A stretch of DNA of 64,000 bases from Gelatiniphilus marinus. GTDB taxonomy: Bacteria > Bacteroidota > Bacteroidia > Flavobacteriales > Flavobacteriaceae. Below are positions 34,312 to 43,049 of this stretch, in pieces. Made by a program: the position numbers and the translations under genes. The notes under the pieces were generated by a model. It was not told where the DNA came from and did not search any database. It saw only the letters and a program-made list of their open reading frames with translations. Position 1 is the first letter of the stretch; each line of letters opens with the position of its first letter. The DNA is taken from the NCBI RefSeq assembly GCF_042678305.1, contig NZ_JBHUDT010000001.1. One strand, given 5' to 3'.

Positions 34312-35016
34312 ATGATTCGTAAATTTTTAGCAGTCTTCTTAATATTAAACTTAAGTGCTTGTGCAGAATTACAAGAAATAGCAAAACAACTACCGCATAG
34401 CGGAGGTGTTGGAAATGCCGAAATAGCCTCTGGATTAAGGCAAGCTTTAGACTTTGGAATAGACAAACAGGTTACCAAACTAACCCAAAAAGACGGCTTT
34501 TTTAAAAATGAATTGGTTAAGATTTTATTGCCCGAAGAGTTACAAAAAGTTGATAAAACACTTAGAGATATTGGTTTAAGCAAATTAGCCGACCAGGGTT
34601 TAAAAGTACTTAACAGAGCTGCCGAAGATGCCGTAAAAGAAGCCACGCCAATTTTTGTGAGTGCTGTAAAAGATATTACCTTTACCGATGCCAAAAATAT
34701 TTTATTGGGAAACGATGATGCCGCAACCCAATATTTAACCAGCAAAACACAAGCGGCTTTGTACGATAAATTTAATCCTGTTATTGAAAACTCGTTTGCT
34801 AAAGTTGGTGCCAATAAAATTTGGAACAACTTAATAAACAAATACAACAACTTGCCGTTTACAAACAATGTAAACCCAGATTTAACCGATTATGTTACCG
34901 GCGAAGCTTTAAAAGGTGTTTACACCATGATTGCTGTTGAAGAAAAAGACATACGTACCAAACTATCGTCGAGAACCACAGATTTGCTGAAAAAAGTTTT
35001 TGCTTTGCAGGATTAG
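34312..35016 (+). CDS. DUF4197 lipoprotein
   Basis: The 234-residue protein has an N-terminal lipoprotein signal (MIRKFLAVFLILNLSACAEL). The remainder is a helical domain with conserved elements: EIASGLRQALDFGIDKQVTKLTQKDGFFKNELVKILLPEELQKVDKTLR and KFNPVIENSFAKVGANKIWNNLI. This is DUF4197, a periplasmic lipoprotein family of unknown role found in many Gram-negatives. It diverges from the PqqB-like gene and converges with the saccharopine dehydrogenase-like gene after 14 bases. The very long open frame on its opposite strand (34290-34868) is a shadow produced by its codon use. Confidence 0.86.
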   Translation: MIRKFLAVFLILNLSACAELQEIAKQLPHSGGVGNAEIASGLRQALDFGIDKQVTKLTQKDGFFKNELVKILLPEELQKVDKTLRDIGLSKLADQGLKVLNRAAEDAVKEATPIFVSAVKDITFTDAKNILLGNDDAATQYLTSKTQAALYDKFNPVIENSFAKVGANKIWNNLINKYNNLPFTNNVNPDLTDYVTGEALKGVYTMIAVEEKDIRTKLSSRTTDLLKKVFALQD

Positions 35017-35030
35017 AATTACAAAAACTA

Positions 35031-36395
35031 CTAATTATTTAAAGGATTGTAACCCAAATAAGGCACTTTTATTTCGTTAAATTGAATACCAAAACCTTTT
35101 AATTCCTTTAAAATAGGCTTGTAAACTTCTTTAGTGATGGGTATTTGCACACCTGGAGTTGTAATTTTTTTGTTTAAAATAGCAAGTGTTGCCATAGCCA
35201 CAGGCAAACCAACGGTTTTGGACATAGCAGTATAGGTTTGGTCTTCGCCCAGTACAACCATATTTGCATCTATTTGGTGTTTTTTACCGTTTAACTCGTA
35301 CCCAAATTTATGGTACATTACAATCATATCTTTATCGTTTGTTTCTAAAGTCCAGCTATCCATCAGTATTTTTTGAAGGATTTGGGCCGGTGTAGCTTTA
35401 TTTAGTTCTACTCTTTTTTCAGCATTAAAAATATCTAATTCAACCAATTTATCCCAAACAATATCGTCTTGGTCTATTTTAAGTGCGTGCCTTAATTTTA
35501 ATTCTACCGAATCAGAAGGACTATACGGCAAAAAGGCATTAACAAAATCGCGGTAACTCATGTTTTCGCTATCGTCAATGGTGTAGCTATCGTCTGTCAT
35601 TCCCAAAACCACAAAAATATTCCAAGCCCGACTAAAGCCAACACGACGCATGGTACCTCGATATAATGTTTTTATATTTTCTAATCCGTAAACGCTTTGG
35701 TACTTTAAAGAGTCTCGGTTGGCATAAGCTTCAAATCGACCAAAACCATCAATTTCCAAAAACTCGGTACGCCTAAATAATCGGTTGTACGGAATGTATT
35801 TATAGGTGCCTTCCTGTAAAAATTTTGCGGCTCCACCTTGGCCGGCAACAACCACATTTCTGGGATTCCAGGTAAATTTATAGTTCCAAAGGTTTGTATC
35901 GCTTTCGGGAGCTACTAGCCCACCGGTAAACGATTCAAATAAAATAATTTTGCCGCCCTTGGCTCTAATGTGGTCTAAAACTTGCATGGCACTCATGTGG
36001 TCTATCCCGGGATCGACCCCAATTTCATTCATTAAAACAAGTCCGTTTGCTTTTGCAGCAGCATCTAAAGCTTGCATTTCTGGGCTTACGTAAGATGCCG
36101 TTACCATATGCTTTTTGTAAGTAACACAGTCTTTGGCAACCTCAATATGAAAACGTGCAGGAAGCATAGATACTACAATATCGGTATTCTCAATGGCTTT
36201 TCTGCGCTGGGTTTCATCAAAAACATCTAAATTAATTAGGGTTGCGTTTTTATGATTTCCAACCAGTTTTTTAGCATTTTCTGTGTTAATATCTCCAATG
36301 GTAACATGTAGGTTTTCAGACCGAGATTTATCCAATAAATATTTTATGAGATAGGATGCCGATTTTCCGGAACCAATAACTAAAATCTTTCGCAT
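35031..36395 (-). CDS. Saccharopine dehydrogenase-like protein
   Basis: The protein has 454 residues with an N-terminal Rossmann fold (MRKILVIGSGKSASYLIKYLLDKSRSE). The central block GVDPGIDHMSAMQVLDHIRAKGGKI is the catalytic-domain hallmark, and the C-terminal domain carries ILMDSWTLETNDKDMIVMYHKFGY. It resembles LYS9-type saccharopine dehydrogenases. In this phylum such proteins are found both in lysine catabolism and with unknown substrates; since dapA, dapF and dapD show that lysine is made by the DAP route, a catabolic or other role is more likely than synthesis. It is followed by the convergent DUF4197 gene (14-base gap) and diverges from the DUF423 gene with 225 bases between. Confidence 0.86.
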   Translation of the reverse strand: MRKILVIGSGKSASYLIKYLLDKSRSENLHVTIGDINTENAKKLVGNHKNATLINLDVFDETQRRKAIENTDIVVSMLPARFHIEVAKDCVTYKKHMVTASYVSPEMQALDAAAKANGLVLMNEIGVDPGIDHMSAMQVLDHIRAKGGKIILFESFTGGLVAPESDTNLWNYKFTWNPRNVVVAGQGGAAKFLQEGTYKYIPYNRLFRRTEFLEIDGFGRFEAYANRDSLKYQSVYGLENIKTLYRGTMRRVGFSRAWNIFVVLGMTDDSYTIDDSENMSYRDFVNAFLPYSPSDSVELKLRHALKIDQDDIVWDKLVELDIFNAEKRVELNKATPAQILQKILMDSWTLETNDKDMIVMYHKFGYELNGKKHQIDANMVVLGEDQTYTAMSKTVGLPVAMATLAILNKKITTPGVQIPITKEVYKPILKELKGFGIQFNEIKVPYLGYNPLNN

Positions 36396-36620
36396 AGTGA
36401 GAATTGTTGAGTAATTTTGTTTTTTAGATTTCCGCTTTATTCATTGATTCTTAATTCAAATTAATTCATGAATCTTCGATTTTGTGAGAATAACAATTTT
36501 AATGGTATTTTTCAAGATTTTGTTTTGAAAACATTTTATTGACAAACACCCTTTTAAGCGGATTAATTTTACGAATTTAATAAAAATTAAAGGGATTTTT
36601 TATGAATAATTAACATAAAT

Positions 36621-37019
36621 ATGAATAATAAAATTTTAATTGCTGCGTCGCTTTTGGGGATAACCAGTGTTATTATGGGTGCTTTTGGCGCACATGGGTT
36701 AAAGGCCTCAATCTCGGTTGAATCTTTACAAACCTTTGAAACCGGTGTACGCTATCAAATGTATCATGCCTTATTTCTTTTGTTTGTTGGAAGCACACCA
36801 TTAATTAGCAAAAAAACAAAACGACTTATTTTTTACTTTGTGTTAATAGGCGTTTTTCTCTTTTCGGGGTCTATTTATGGTTTGGCCACTAACCCTTTAA
36901 CGGCTTTCAATTTTAAGACCATTGCTTTTATAACTCCAATTGGGGGATTGTTATTAATTATATCTTGGGGGATTATATTTATGGATTTCTTAAAAATAAA
37001 GTCGAAAAATGATAATTAA
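36621..37019 (+). CDS. DUF423 membrane protein (YgdD-like)
   Basis: This is a 132-residue protein of four hydrophobic helices. The signature MGAFGAHGLKASISVESLQTFETGVRYQMYHALFLLFVG is typical of the DUF423/YgdD family: AFGAHGL followed by a conserved YQMYHA. The third helix is FYFVLIGVFLFSGSIYGLATNPL and the fourth IAFITPIGGLLLIISWGIIFM. The family is of unknown role. It is preceded by the minus-strand saccharopine dehydrogenase-like gene and followed at 60 bases by pckA, which has its own promoter (37024-37053). Confidence 0.9.
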   Translation: MNNKILIAASLLGITSVIMGAFGAHGLKASISVESLQTFETGVRYQMYHALFLLFVGSTPLISKKTKRLIFYFVLIGVFLFSGSIYGLATNPLTAFNFKTIAFITPIGGLLLIISWGIIFMDFLKIKSKNDN

Positions 37020-37023
37020 ATAA

Positions 37024-37053
37024 TTTGATGGGTAAAAATAAAGTGTAATTTTG
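37024..37053 (+). promoter_or_regulatory. pckA promoter
   Basis: TTTG at 37024-37027, 18-base spacer, and TAATTTTG at 37046-37053 match the Bacteroidota minus-33/minus-7 pattern. The transcript would start near 37060, 20 bases before ATG. Confidence 0.65.
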
Positions 37054-37079
37054 CCAAATAAATATTTTTTCAATACAAA

Positions 37080-38696
37080 ATGGTAAAAAACAATCCAGTT
37101 ACGAAAACGATTGCGTTAGAATCTTACGGTATAAAACATGCCAAAGTTTATTATCAACTCACTCCCGAAGAGCTTCATGGTATTACTATTAAAAACGGGC
37201 AAGCAAAAGAAGCCTCGTCTGGTGCTTTAGCGGTTAATACCGGAGAGTTTACAGGACGATCACCAAAAGACAGGTTTATTGTAAAAGACCAAATTACAAA
37301 AGACCGCGTTTGGTGGGGCGATATTAATATCCCGTTTAGTGCCGATAAGTTTGATGCATTGTACAATAAAGTTGTAGATTATCTTTCTGGAAAAGAAATT
37401 TTTGCAAGAGATAGTTACGCTTGCGCGGATGAAAATTACAAATTAAATATTCGTGTTATTAACGAATATCCTTGGAGCAACTTGTTTGCATACAATATGT
37501 TTTTACGCCCAACCGAAAAAGAGCTAAAAGATTTTACACCAGAATGGACCGTAATTAACGCGCCAGGTTTTATGGCAGTTCCAGATGAAGACGGCACGCG
37601 CCAACACAATTTTGCCATTTTAAACTTTACGAAAAAAATCGCTTTAGTGGGCGGAACGGGTTACACCGGCGAAATAAAAAAAGGTGTGTTTTCGGCTTTA
37701 AACTTTATACTGCCAGTATTTAAAAACACTTTGCCCATGCATTGTAGCGCCAATGTTGGTAAAACCGGAGATACCGCAATTTTCTTTGGGCTCTCTGGCA
37801 CTGGAAAAACAACCCTATCCACAGACCCCAACAGAAGCTTAATTGGCGATGACGAACACGGTTGGACCAACGAAAACACGGTGTTTAATTTTGAAGGCGG
37901 TTGTTACGCCAAAGTAATCAATCTATCAAAAGAACAGGAACCAGAAATTTACGCCGCCATTAAAAAAGGCGCAATTCTTGAAAATGTGATTTTAGATGAA
38001 AAAAGCAATGTAGATTTTGAAGATGCTTCAATAACCCAAAACACAAGGGTAAGCTATCCTATTTATCATATTGAAAACATAAAAGAACCATCAATCGGTA
38101 AAAACCCAAAAAATATTTTCTTTTTAACCGCCGATGCTTTTGGGGTATTGCCTCCAATTTCAAAATTAACGCCAAGTCAGGCTGCGTATCATTTTATTTC
38201 GGGCTACACCGCAAAAGTGGCCGGTACAGAAGCTGGAGTTGTTGAGCCTCAACCGTCTTTCTCTGCCTGTTTTGGTGCGCCTTTTATGCCCTTGCATCCC
38301 GCAAAATATGCCGAAATGTTAAGTAAAAAAATGAAAGAGTCTGGAGCAAACGTATGGTTGGTAAACACAGGATGGACCGGTGGCCCTTACGGCGTGGGAA
38401 CAAGAATGAAATTAAAATATACACGAGCCATGATTAATGCTGTTTTAAATGGCGATTTAGGATTGTATAATTATGACGATTACCACATACACTCTGTATT
38501 TGGAGTGGCACAACCCAGAACCTGCCCTGGTGTTCCAACCGAAGTTTTAAGTCCGCGTGCTACTTGGAATGATGATGAGGCGTATTATACAACAGCTTTT
38601 AAGTTAACCAATGCCTTTAGGGAAAACTTTAAAAAGTTTGAGGCTCATTGTAATGAAGAAATTAGACGTGGCGGACCACAGCGCTATGCGTTTTAA
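37080..38696 (+). CDS. pckA: Phosphoenolpyruvate carboxykinase (ATP)
   Basis: PckA converts oxaloacetate to PEP and CO2 with ATP, the first gluconeogenic step. The 538 residues match the ATP-dependent family: GEFTGRSPKDRFIVKD, the kinase loop FGLSGTGKTTLSTDPNRSLIGDDEHGW with P-loop and metal-binding aspartates, NTRVSYPI, and NTGWTGGPYGVGTRMKLKYTRAMI near the C-terminus. A promoter with TTTG at 37024-37027 and TAATTTTG at 37046-37053, separated by 18 bases, lies directly upstream. A hairpin terminator at 38721-38756 closes the unit. The gene appears monocistronic, and its partner genes for glycolysis (GAPDH) lie 9 kb away. Confidence 0.97.
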   Translation: MVKNNPVTKTIALESYGIKHAKVYYQLTPEELHGITIKNGQAKEASSGALAVNTGEFTGRSPKDRFIVKDQITKDRVWWGDINIPFSADKFDALYNKVVDYLSGKEIFARDSYACADENYKLNIRVINEYPWSNLFAYNMFLRPTEKELKDFTPEWTVINAPGFMAVPDEDGTRQHNFAILNFTKKIALVGGTGYTGEIKKGVFSALNFILPVFKNTLPMHCSANVGKTGDTAIFFGLSGTGKTTLSTDPNRSLIGDDEHGWTNENTVFNFEGGCYAKVINLSKEQEPEIYAAIKKGAILENVILDEKSNVDFEDASITQNTRVSYPIYHIENIKEPSIGKNPKNIFFLTADAFGVLPPISKLTPSQAAYHFISGYTAKVAGTEAGVVEPQPSFSACFGAPFMPLHPAKYAEMLSKKMKESGANVWLVNTGWTGGPYGVGTRMKLKYTRAMINAVLNGDLGLYNYDDYHIHSVFGVAQPRTCPGVPTEVLSPRATWNDDEAYYTTAFKLTNAFRENFKKFEAHCNEEIRRGGPQRYAF

Positions 38697-38720
38697 AAGC
38701 TAGTGACTAACTCAAAAACA

Positions 38721-38760
38721 AAAAATCGTCTATAATACAATTTATAGGCGATTTTTTATT
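38721..38760. terminator. Bidirectional terminator after pckA
   Basis: AAAAATCGTCTATAA (38721-38735) pairs with TTATAGGCGATTTTT (38742-38756) with one G-U pair and a 6-base loop. T runs exist on both strands. The minus small frame ends within it. Confidence 0.85.
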
Positions 38761-38938
38761 TTAGTTCAATATAATCTATTACCCCATCTTTTGTTAAATT
38801 ACCAAGTTTAGTTTTATTCAAAATTCTTTCGATGGACATTTTATAAAAATAATTAAACGCAATACTATGCATCCGGTTGTTTTTATAATATATAAGTTCG
38901 CAATCTTGATCTATATTCCAAATATCATTTTTTTTCAT
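38756..38938 (-). CDS. Small open frame, probably the downstream half of a frameshifted gene
   Basis: The frame encodes 60 residues (MKKNDIWNIDQDCELIYYKNNRMHSIA...). It overlaps the end of the preceding minus frame by 14 bases, and the overlap is a run of eight A residues on the coding strand. Removing one A joins the two frames into one protein of about 160 residues, reading ILINEKNDIWNIDQDCEL. The start ATG itself is inside the junction, so a separate gene is doubtful. I recognise no domain in either part. The stop falls inside the hairpin terminator after pckA. This region is distinctly AT-rich and bounded by terminators on both sides, like a small acquired gene. Confidence 0.4.
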   Translation of the reverse strand: MKKNDIWNIDQDCELIYYKNNRMHSIAFNYFYKMSIERILNKTKLGNLTKDGVIDYIELK

Positions 38939-39242
38939 TAATTAATATAGGGGAATACCATGCTATGTTGAAGAAATTATATTTTATCAAAGCCCATTTA
39001 CAATTATACTTCAAACTTATGTGTTCGCCACAGCAGTAAAGCCATAATAGAAAAGCTTTATCTGATTTTTTACTTTTTTTCATTACCAATTGAGTAATCT
39101 TTTCAAAGTTATCATAATCAGAAACATCAACCTTTCCATGATTAATAAATTGAAAAAGCTCAGATAGTTTTTCTTCTTTATTTTTGTGAATATTTAGTAA
39201 AAAACCTTGATGAGTTTGAAAGTTACTTAATTTATCAAACAT
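38925..39242 (-). CDS. Hypothetical protein, probably upstream half of a frameshifted gene
   Basis: The frame encodes 105 residues (MFDKLSNFQTHQGFLLNIHKNKEEKLSELFQF...) with no signal peptide or membrane helix. I recognise no domain; the middle segment KSKKSDKAFLLWLYCCGEHISLKYNCKWALIKYNFF looks like an alpha/beta protein and ends in NIAWYSPILINEKK, where the frame is broken by an eight-A run. The next frame (38938) continues in the natural register if one base is removed. Codon use is AT-richer than that of the neighbours pckA and hemD. A possible immunity-like or orphan gene; function not assignable. Confidence 0.5.
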   Translation of the reverse strand: MFDKLSNFQTHQGFLLNIHKNKEEKLSELFQFINHGKVDVSDYDNFEKITQLVMKKSKKSDKAFLLWLYCCGEHISLKYNCKWALIKYNFFNIAWYSPILINEKK

Positions 39243-39343
39243 GATTTTTAACTAAATTTTATGCATATTAAAAGTAATTAAATCTATTTGGGAATAATAA
39301 TTACAAATATAATTTTCTGTATAAATCAAAAAAAAAAAAAAAA

Positions 39344-39384
39344 CGATTTCAAAATTAATGAAATCGCTTTTTTTTTTTTTGAAT
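39344..39384. terminator. Bidirectional terminator near hemD
   Basis: CGATTTC (39344-39350) and GAAATCG (39360-39366) form a stem between a long A run (39329-39343) and a T run (39368-39380). It would end the hemD transcript (minus) or limit read-through from the other side. Confidence 0.8.
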
Positions 39385-39436
39385 TTAGCTTTTTGTTTTT
39401 TGGGGCTTAATACCGCGTGGGCTTGCCCAAGGTGTT

Positions 39437-40186
39437 TTATTTCCCTTTATTAGCCTTATCTATATATTTTTGCAACGCCATGGTCATGGAAGGCGTTTCG
39501 GGTGTTGGAGCAGCAATATCTACGCGTAAGCCTTTATCTTCAACAGCTTTAATAGTGGTGTTTCCAAAAACTGCGATACGTGTTTTGTTTTGTTTAAAAT
39601 CTGGGAAGTTATGGAATAACGACTCGATTCCAGACGGACTAAAAAACACCAATACATCGTAAGTTACATTTTTTAAATCTGATAGATCGCTAACTACGGT
39701 TTTGTAAAAAGTTGCTTGTTTCCAATCTACACCAAGAGCGTCTAAAGTATCAGGTACTTCTGGCTTCACTTTATCGGTATTTGGCAACAGGAATTTTTCG
39801 TCTTTATATTTTTTAATTAAAGGAGAAAGCTCAGAAAAAGTACGTTTACCAACATAAATTTTACGCTTTCTGTAAACCACATATTTTTGTAGATAGTAGG
39901 CTACCGCTTCAGACTGACAAAAATACTTCATAGAGTCTGGAACTTTAAAGCGCATTTCCTCAGCAATTCTAAAAAAATGATCTACAGCATTTCTACTAGT
40001 TAAAATAATGGCGGTATAATTGTTTAAATCTACCTTTTGCTGCCTAATTTCTTTTGCAGAAACGCCTTCAACATGTATAAATGGCCTAAAATCTATTTTT
40101 ACCTTTTGCTTTTCCTGTAAATCAAAATAAGGGGAGTTTTCTATTTTAGGTTCTGGCTGAGAGACTAAAATTGTTTTCACTTTCAT
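39437..40186 (-). CDS. hemD: Uroporphyrinogen-III synthase
   Basis: The protein has 249 residues from ATG 40186 (MKVKTILVSQPEPKIENSPYF) and makes the ring closure and D-ring inversion in haem synthesis. The blocks IDFRPFIHVEGVSAKEIRQQKVDLNNYTAIILTSRNAVDHFFR and VDWKQATFYKTVVSDLSDLKNVTYDVLVFFSPSGIESLF are those of the two HemD lobes (ILTSRNAVDHF and FFSPSGIESL motifs). The last part is RIAVFGNTTIKAVEDKGLRVDIAAP. An earlier ATG at 40219 overlaps the DUF4271 gene and lacks conservation. It follows DUF4271 at 26 bases. A bidirectional hairpin with T run (39344-39384) lies downstream. Confidence 0.92.
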   Translation of the reverse strand: MKVKTILVSQPEPKIENSPYFDLQEKQKVKIDFRPFIHVEGVSAKEIRQQKVDLNNYTAIILTSRNAVDHFFRIAEEMRFKVPDSMKYFCQSEAVAYYLQKYVVYRKRKIYVGKRTFSELSPLIKKYKDEKFLLPNTDKVKPEVPDTLDALGVDWKQATFYKTVVSDLSDLKNVTYDVLVFFSPSGIESLFHNFPDFKQNKTRIAVFGNTTIKAVEDKGLRVDIAAPTPETPSMTMALQKYIDKANKGK

Positions 40187-40212
40187 ACACACAAGTAGTT
40201 TATTTTGTTGCT

Positions 40213-40857
40213 TTACCAAACAAACACCTTATATAAAACAATATAAGGTGCTATTTCGAGAGCGCAAAGATACAAAATAAAATAAAATAAGTTACCTTTT
40301 ATTGTGTTTTGATGTGTTTTAAATGTTGTAATTACACCAGAGATATTTACTATAAGCAACAGCCCGATTATAGTAAAAAAAACGGGTAACGTAGGATCTA
40401 CAGAATAAACCAATATAGCGTTTATGGGCAGCAATAACAGACCCAAATAATTCTTGTAGCTTATTTTTTGAAACAGGTACTGGTCTATAAGCTTATCCAA
40501 CTCGAAAAGGCTGGCTACAAGGCGTTCAACAAGCACTTTTATCAGCACAAAACTACCTATGCCAAAAAACAGCTTAAAAAGCAGGTTAACCGAAATATCT
40601 TTGGTCTGGGTAACACAGCGAAAAGCTAAATAACAAAAAATTGATGCCGATATAACCAGATTAGTAAACAATAAGGCATCAAATTTATCTAAAAACTTTT
40701 GGTCTCTGGTGTATATCTTTAAGTATTTAGAGTTTCCTAAAACATAAATAAAGTCGTTAAAACGCTGAGGTGCCACTAATTTTGCAGTTGCAATAATAGC
40801 TAGCCCAACAACCATTAAAACCGTAATAATTTCGTTAGAGATAATGTCGCGATACAT
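40213..40857 (-). CDS. DUF4271 membrane protein
   Basis: This is a 214-residue integral membrane protein with about five or six helices (IITVLMVVGLAIIATAKLVAP; ALLFTNLVISASIFCYLAF; LFFGIGSFVLIKVLVERLVA; LGLLLLPINAILVYS; PVFFTIIGLLLIVNISGVI; LFYFILYLCALEIAPYIVLYK). The order DUF4271-hemD is a typical flavobacterial arrangement and supports the family name DUF4271. The role is unknown. It diverges from the DPM synthase gene at 40966; the shared gap holds a promoter box for the latter at 40937-40944. Confidence 0.85.
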   Translation of the reverse strand: MYRDIISNEIITVLMVVGLAIIATAKLVAPQRFNDFIYVLGNSKYLKIYTRDQKFLDKFDALLFTNLVISASIFCYLAFRCVTQTKDISVNLLFKLFFGIGSFVLIKVLVERLVASLFELDKLIDQYLFQKISYKNYLGLLLLPINAILVYSVDPTLPVFFTIIGLLLIVNISGVITTFKTHQNTIKGNLFYFILYLCALEIAPYIVLYKVFVW

Positions 40858-40936
40858 GGCCTAAAATTATTATAATTATTCACACTTTAGCTATAATATT
40901 AAGGAATATTTAAAAAAAATAAACTTTTAAATAATG

Positions 40937-40944
40937 TACATTTG
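40937..40944 (+). promoter_or_regulatory. Minus-7 box of the DPM synthase-pyrC unit
   Basis: TACATTTG matches TAnnTTTG, 21 bases before ATG 40966. It makes the in-frame TTG at 40942 untranslatable as a start. Confidence 0.5.
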
Positions 40945-40965
40945 CCAAAAATATATCGTTACCAA

Positions 40966-41706
40966 ATGCAAGACACGGTTGTTATAATTCCAACATACAA
41001 CGAAATAGAAAATATTGAAGCCATTATTAGAGCGGTATTTTCTGAGTCGAACACTATTCATATTCTTGTGGTTGACGACAACTCACCAGATTTAACAGCA
41101 TTAAAGGTAAAAGAATTACAACAAGAGTTTAGCAATCGATTATTTGTTGAAGTACGTAAAGAGAAAGCAGGATTGGGCACTGCCTATATACATGGCTTTT
41201 ATTGGTGTTTGAAAAAACCTTACCAATATATATTTGAAATGGATGCCGATTTTTCGCACAATCCAAAAGACCTCATAAAACTCTATAATGCCTGTAAAAA
41301 GGATGGCGCAGATATGGCCATTGGCTCGCGGTACATAAACAATACCGTAAATGTGGTTAACTGGGACATGAAACGCTTGCTAATGTCTTATTTTGCTTCA
41401 AAATACGTAAAATTCATTACCAGAATGCGCATACACGACACCACCGCAGGTTTTGTGTGCTACAAAAGGCAGGTATTAGAGGCCATAGATTTAAGCAAAA
41501 TTAAATTTATAGGCTATGCTTTTCAAATAGAAATGAAATTTAAAACCTACCTGAAAAATTTTAAAATCATTGAAGTACCCGTAATATTTACAGATAGATC
41601 GCAAGGCGAATCAAAACTAAGCTCAGGAATTATTTCTGAAGCTGTGTTTGGCGTAATTTCTATGAAACTTAAAAGTTTATTTAAAAATAAAAAAAGAGTA
41701 AAATGA
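40966..41706 (+). CDS. Polyprenol monophosphomannose synthase-like glycosyltransferase
   Basis: This 246-residue family 2 glycosyltransferase begins with MQDTVVIIPTYNEIENIEAI. It contains VVDDNSPDLTALKVKELQQ (NDP-sugar-binding DDxSPD motif), EMDADFSHNPKDLIKL (the DxD metal site) and AIGSRYINNTV. This is the DPM1-like set that transfers mannose to polyprenyl phosphate. No hydrophobic C-terminal helices are seen, so it is a soluble or peripheral type. ATG 40966 is chosen over an upstream in-frame TTG at 40942 because the TTG lies in the promoter box TACATTTG (40937-40944). The stop overlaps the pyrC start (ATGA), so pyrC and DUF4296 follow in one transcript. Confidence 0.88.
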   Translation: MQDTVVIIPTYNEIENIEAIIRAVFSESNTIHILVVDDNSPDLTALKVKELQQEFSNRLFVEVRKEKAGLGTAYIHGFYWCLKKPYQYIFEMDADFSHNPKDLIKLYNACKKDGADMAIGSRYINNTVNVVNWDMKRLLMSYFASKYVKFITRMRIHDTTAGFVCYKRQVLEAIDLSKIKFIGYAFQIEMKFKTYLKNFKIIEVPVIFTDRSQGESKLSSGIISEAVFGVISMKLKSLFKNKKRVK

Positions 41707-43049
41707 CCTTAAAAACAACACTTATTAAAAATGCCAATATAGTAAATGAAGGCAAGATTTTTAATGGCGATATTTTAATTGAAGGCGAATTTATAAAACA
41801 GATAAGCAAGTCTATAAGCGCAAAATCTGCCGATGTGCACGTGCTAGATGCAGAAGGCAAATACCTGCTTCCAGGTGTTATAGACGACCAAGTACACTTT
41901 AGAGAACCCGGATTAACGCACAAAGCCAATATTGAAACCGAATCTAAAGCAGCCATTGCGGGCGGCATTACCTCGTTTATAGAGATGCCTAACACCAATC
42001 CGCAAACCACGACTATTGAGAAATTAGAAGAAAAATTTGAGATAGCTGCCAAAACATCTTCGGCAAATTACTCGTTTATGTTTGGCGGCACCAACGATAA
42101 TTTAGATGAAATTTTAAAGGTCGATGCTAAAAACGTTGCAGCATTAAAGCTGTTTTTAGGCTCATCAACAGGTAATATGTTAGTTGATAACCCTGAAGTT
42201 TTAGAAAATATTTTCTCGAAAACCAACTTATTAATCGCCGTGCATTGTGAGGATGAAGGCACCATAAAAGCTAATTTTGAAAAGTATTTAAAACAATATG
42301 GCGATGCTATTCCTACTAAATACCACCCAGAAATACGCAGTGAAGAAGCATGCTATTTATCCTCTTCAAAAGCCATAGAATTGGCCAAAAAAACTGGTGC
42401 TAGATTGCACGTTTTTCATTTATCAACAGGAAAAGAAACTGCTCTCTTTGATAATAAAACACCGTTAAAAGATAAAAAAATTACTGCCGAGGTTTGTATC
42501 CATCATTTATGGTTTACAGATAAAGATTACGATAAAAAAGGTACACTTATTAAATGGAATCCTGCTGTAAAAACCCAAAAAGATAAAGATCAATTATGGG
42601 ACGCTTTGTTAGATGATAGAATTGATGTTATAGCCACAGACCATGCTCCGCATACTATAGAGGAAAAAGAAAACGTTTATACTAAAGCACCTTCGGGCGG
42701 CCCTTTAGTGCAACACGCATTACCTGCAATGTTAGAAATGCATCATAAAAATAAAATTTCAATTGAAAAAATAGTTGAGAAAATGTGCCATAATCCAGCT
42801 ATTTTATTTCAAATTGAAAAACGCGGCTTTATAAAAGAAGGCTTTTTTGCCGATTTGGTATTGGTGGATTTACACCATCCGTGGACTGTAAAAAAAGAAA
42901 ACATCCTTTACAAATGTGGTTGGTCTCCGTTTGAAGGCACAACCTTTAAATCCAGAATTACCCATACCTTTGTTAACGGTAGTTTGGCATACAATAATTT
43001 TAAGTTTATTAATGTAAATGCCGCAAAACGCTTAACCTTCAACAGATGA
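41703..43049 (+). CDS. pyrC: Dihydroorotase
   Basis: Dihydroorotase closes the pyrimidine ring from carbamoyl aspartate. The 448 residues match the long class I type: PGVIDDQVHFREPGLTHKANIETES with the HxR motif, GGITSFIEMPNTNPQTTT, KLFLGSSTGNML, HCEDEGTIK, LHVFHLSTGKE and the catalytic IATDHAPHTIEEK. All four metal ligands are in place. It overlaps the upstream glycosyltransferase by 4 bases and the downstream DUF4296 gene by 4 bases, so the three genes are translationally coupled. Its partner in pyrimidine synthesis is not nearby. Confidence 0.94.
   Translation: MTLKTTLIKNANIVNEGKIFNGDILIEGEFIKQISKSISAKSADVHVLDAEGKYLLPGVIDDQVHFREPGLTHKANIETESKAAIAGGITSFIEMPNTNPQTTTIEKLEEKFEIAAKTSSANYSFMFGGTNDNLDEILKVDAKNVAALKLFLGSSTGNMLVDNPEVLENIFSKTNLLIAVHCEDEGTIKANFEKYLKQYGDAIPTKYHPEIRSEEACYLSSSKAIELAKKTGARLHVFHLSTGKETALFDNKTPLKDKKITAEVCIHHLWFTDKDYDKKGTLIKWNPAVKTQKDKDQLWDALLDDRIDVIATDHAPHTIEEKENVYTKAPSGGPLVQHALPAMLEMHHKNKISIEKIVEKMCHNPAILFQIEKRGFIKEGFFADLVLVDLHHPWTVKKENILYKCGWSPFEGTTFKSRITHTFVNGSLAYNNFKFINVNAAKRLTFNR

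Noticed and set aside
34290..34868. Open minus-strand frame of 192 codons
   Set aside because: It lies antisense to the DUF4197 lipoprotein gene, whose signal peptide and domain are clear. The antisense translation has no recognisable motif.
39329..39380. Homopolymer A and T tracts as a sequencing artefact or mobile-element scar
   Set aside because: They flank a stem CGATTTC/GAAATCG and are well explained as a bidirectional terminator.
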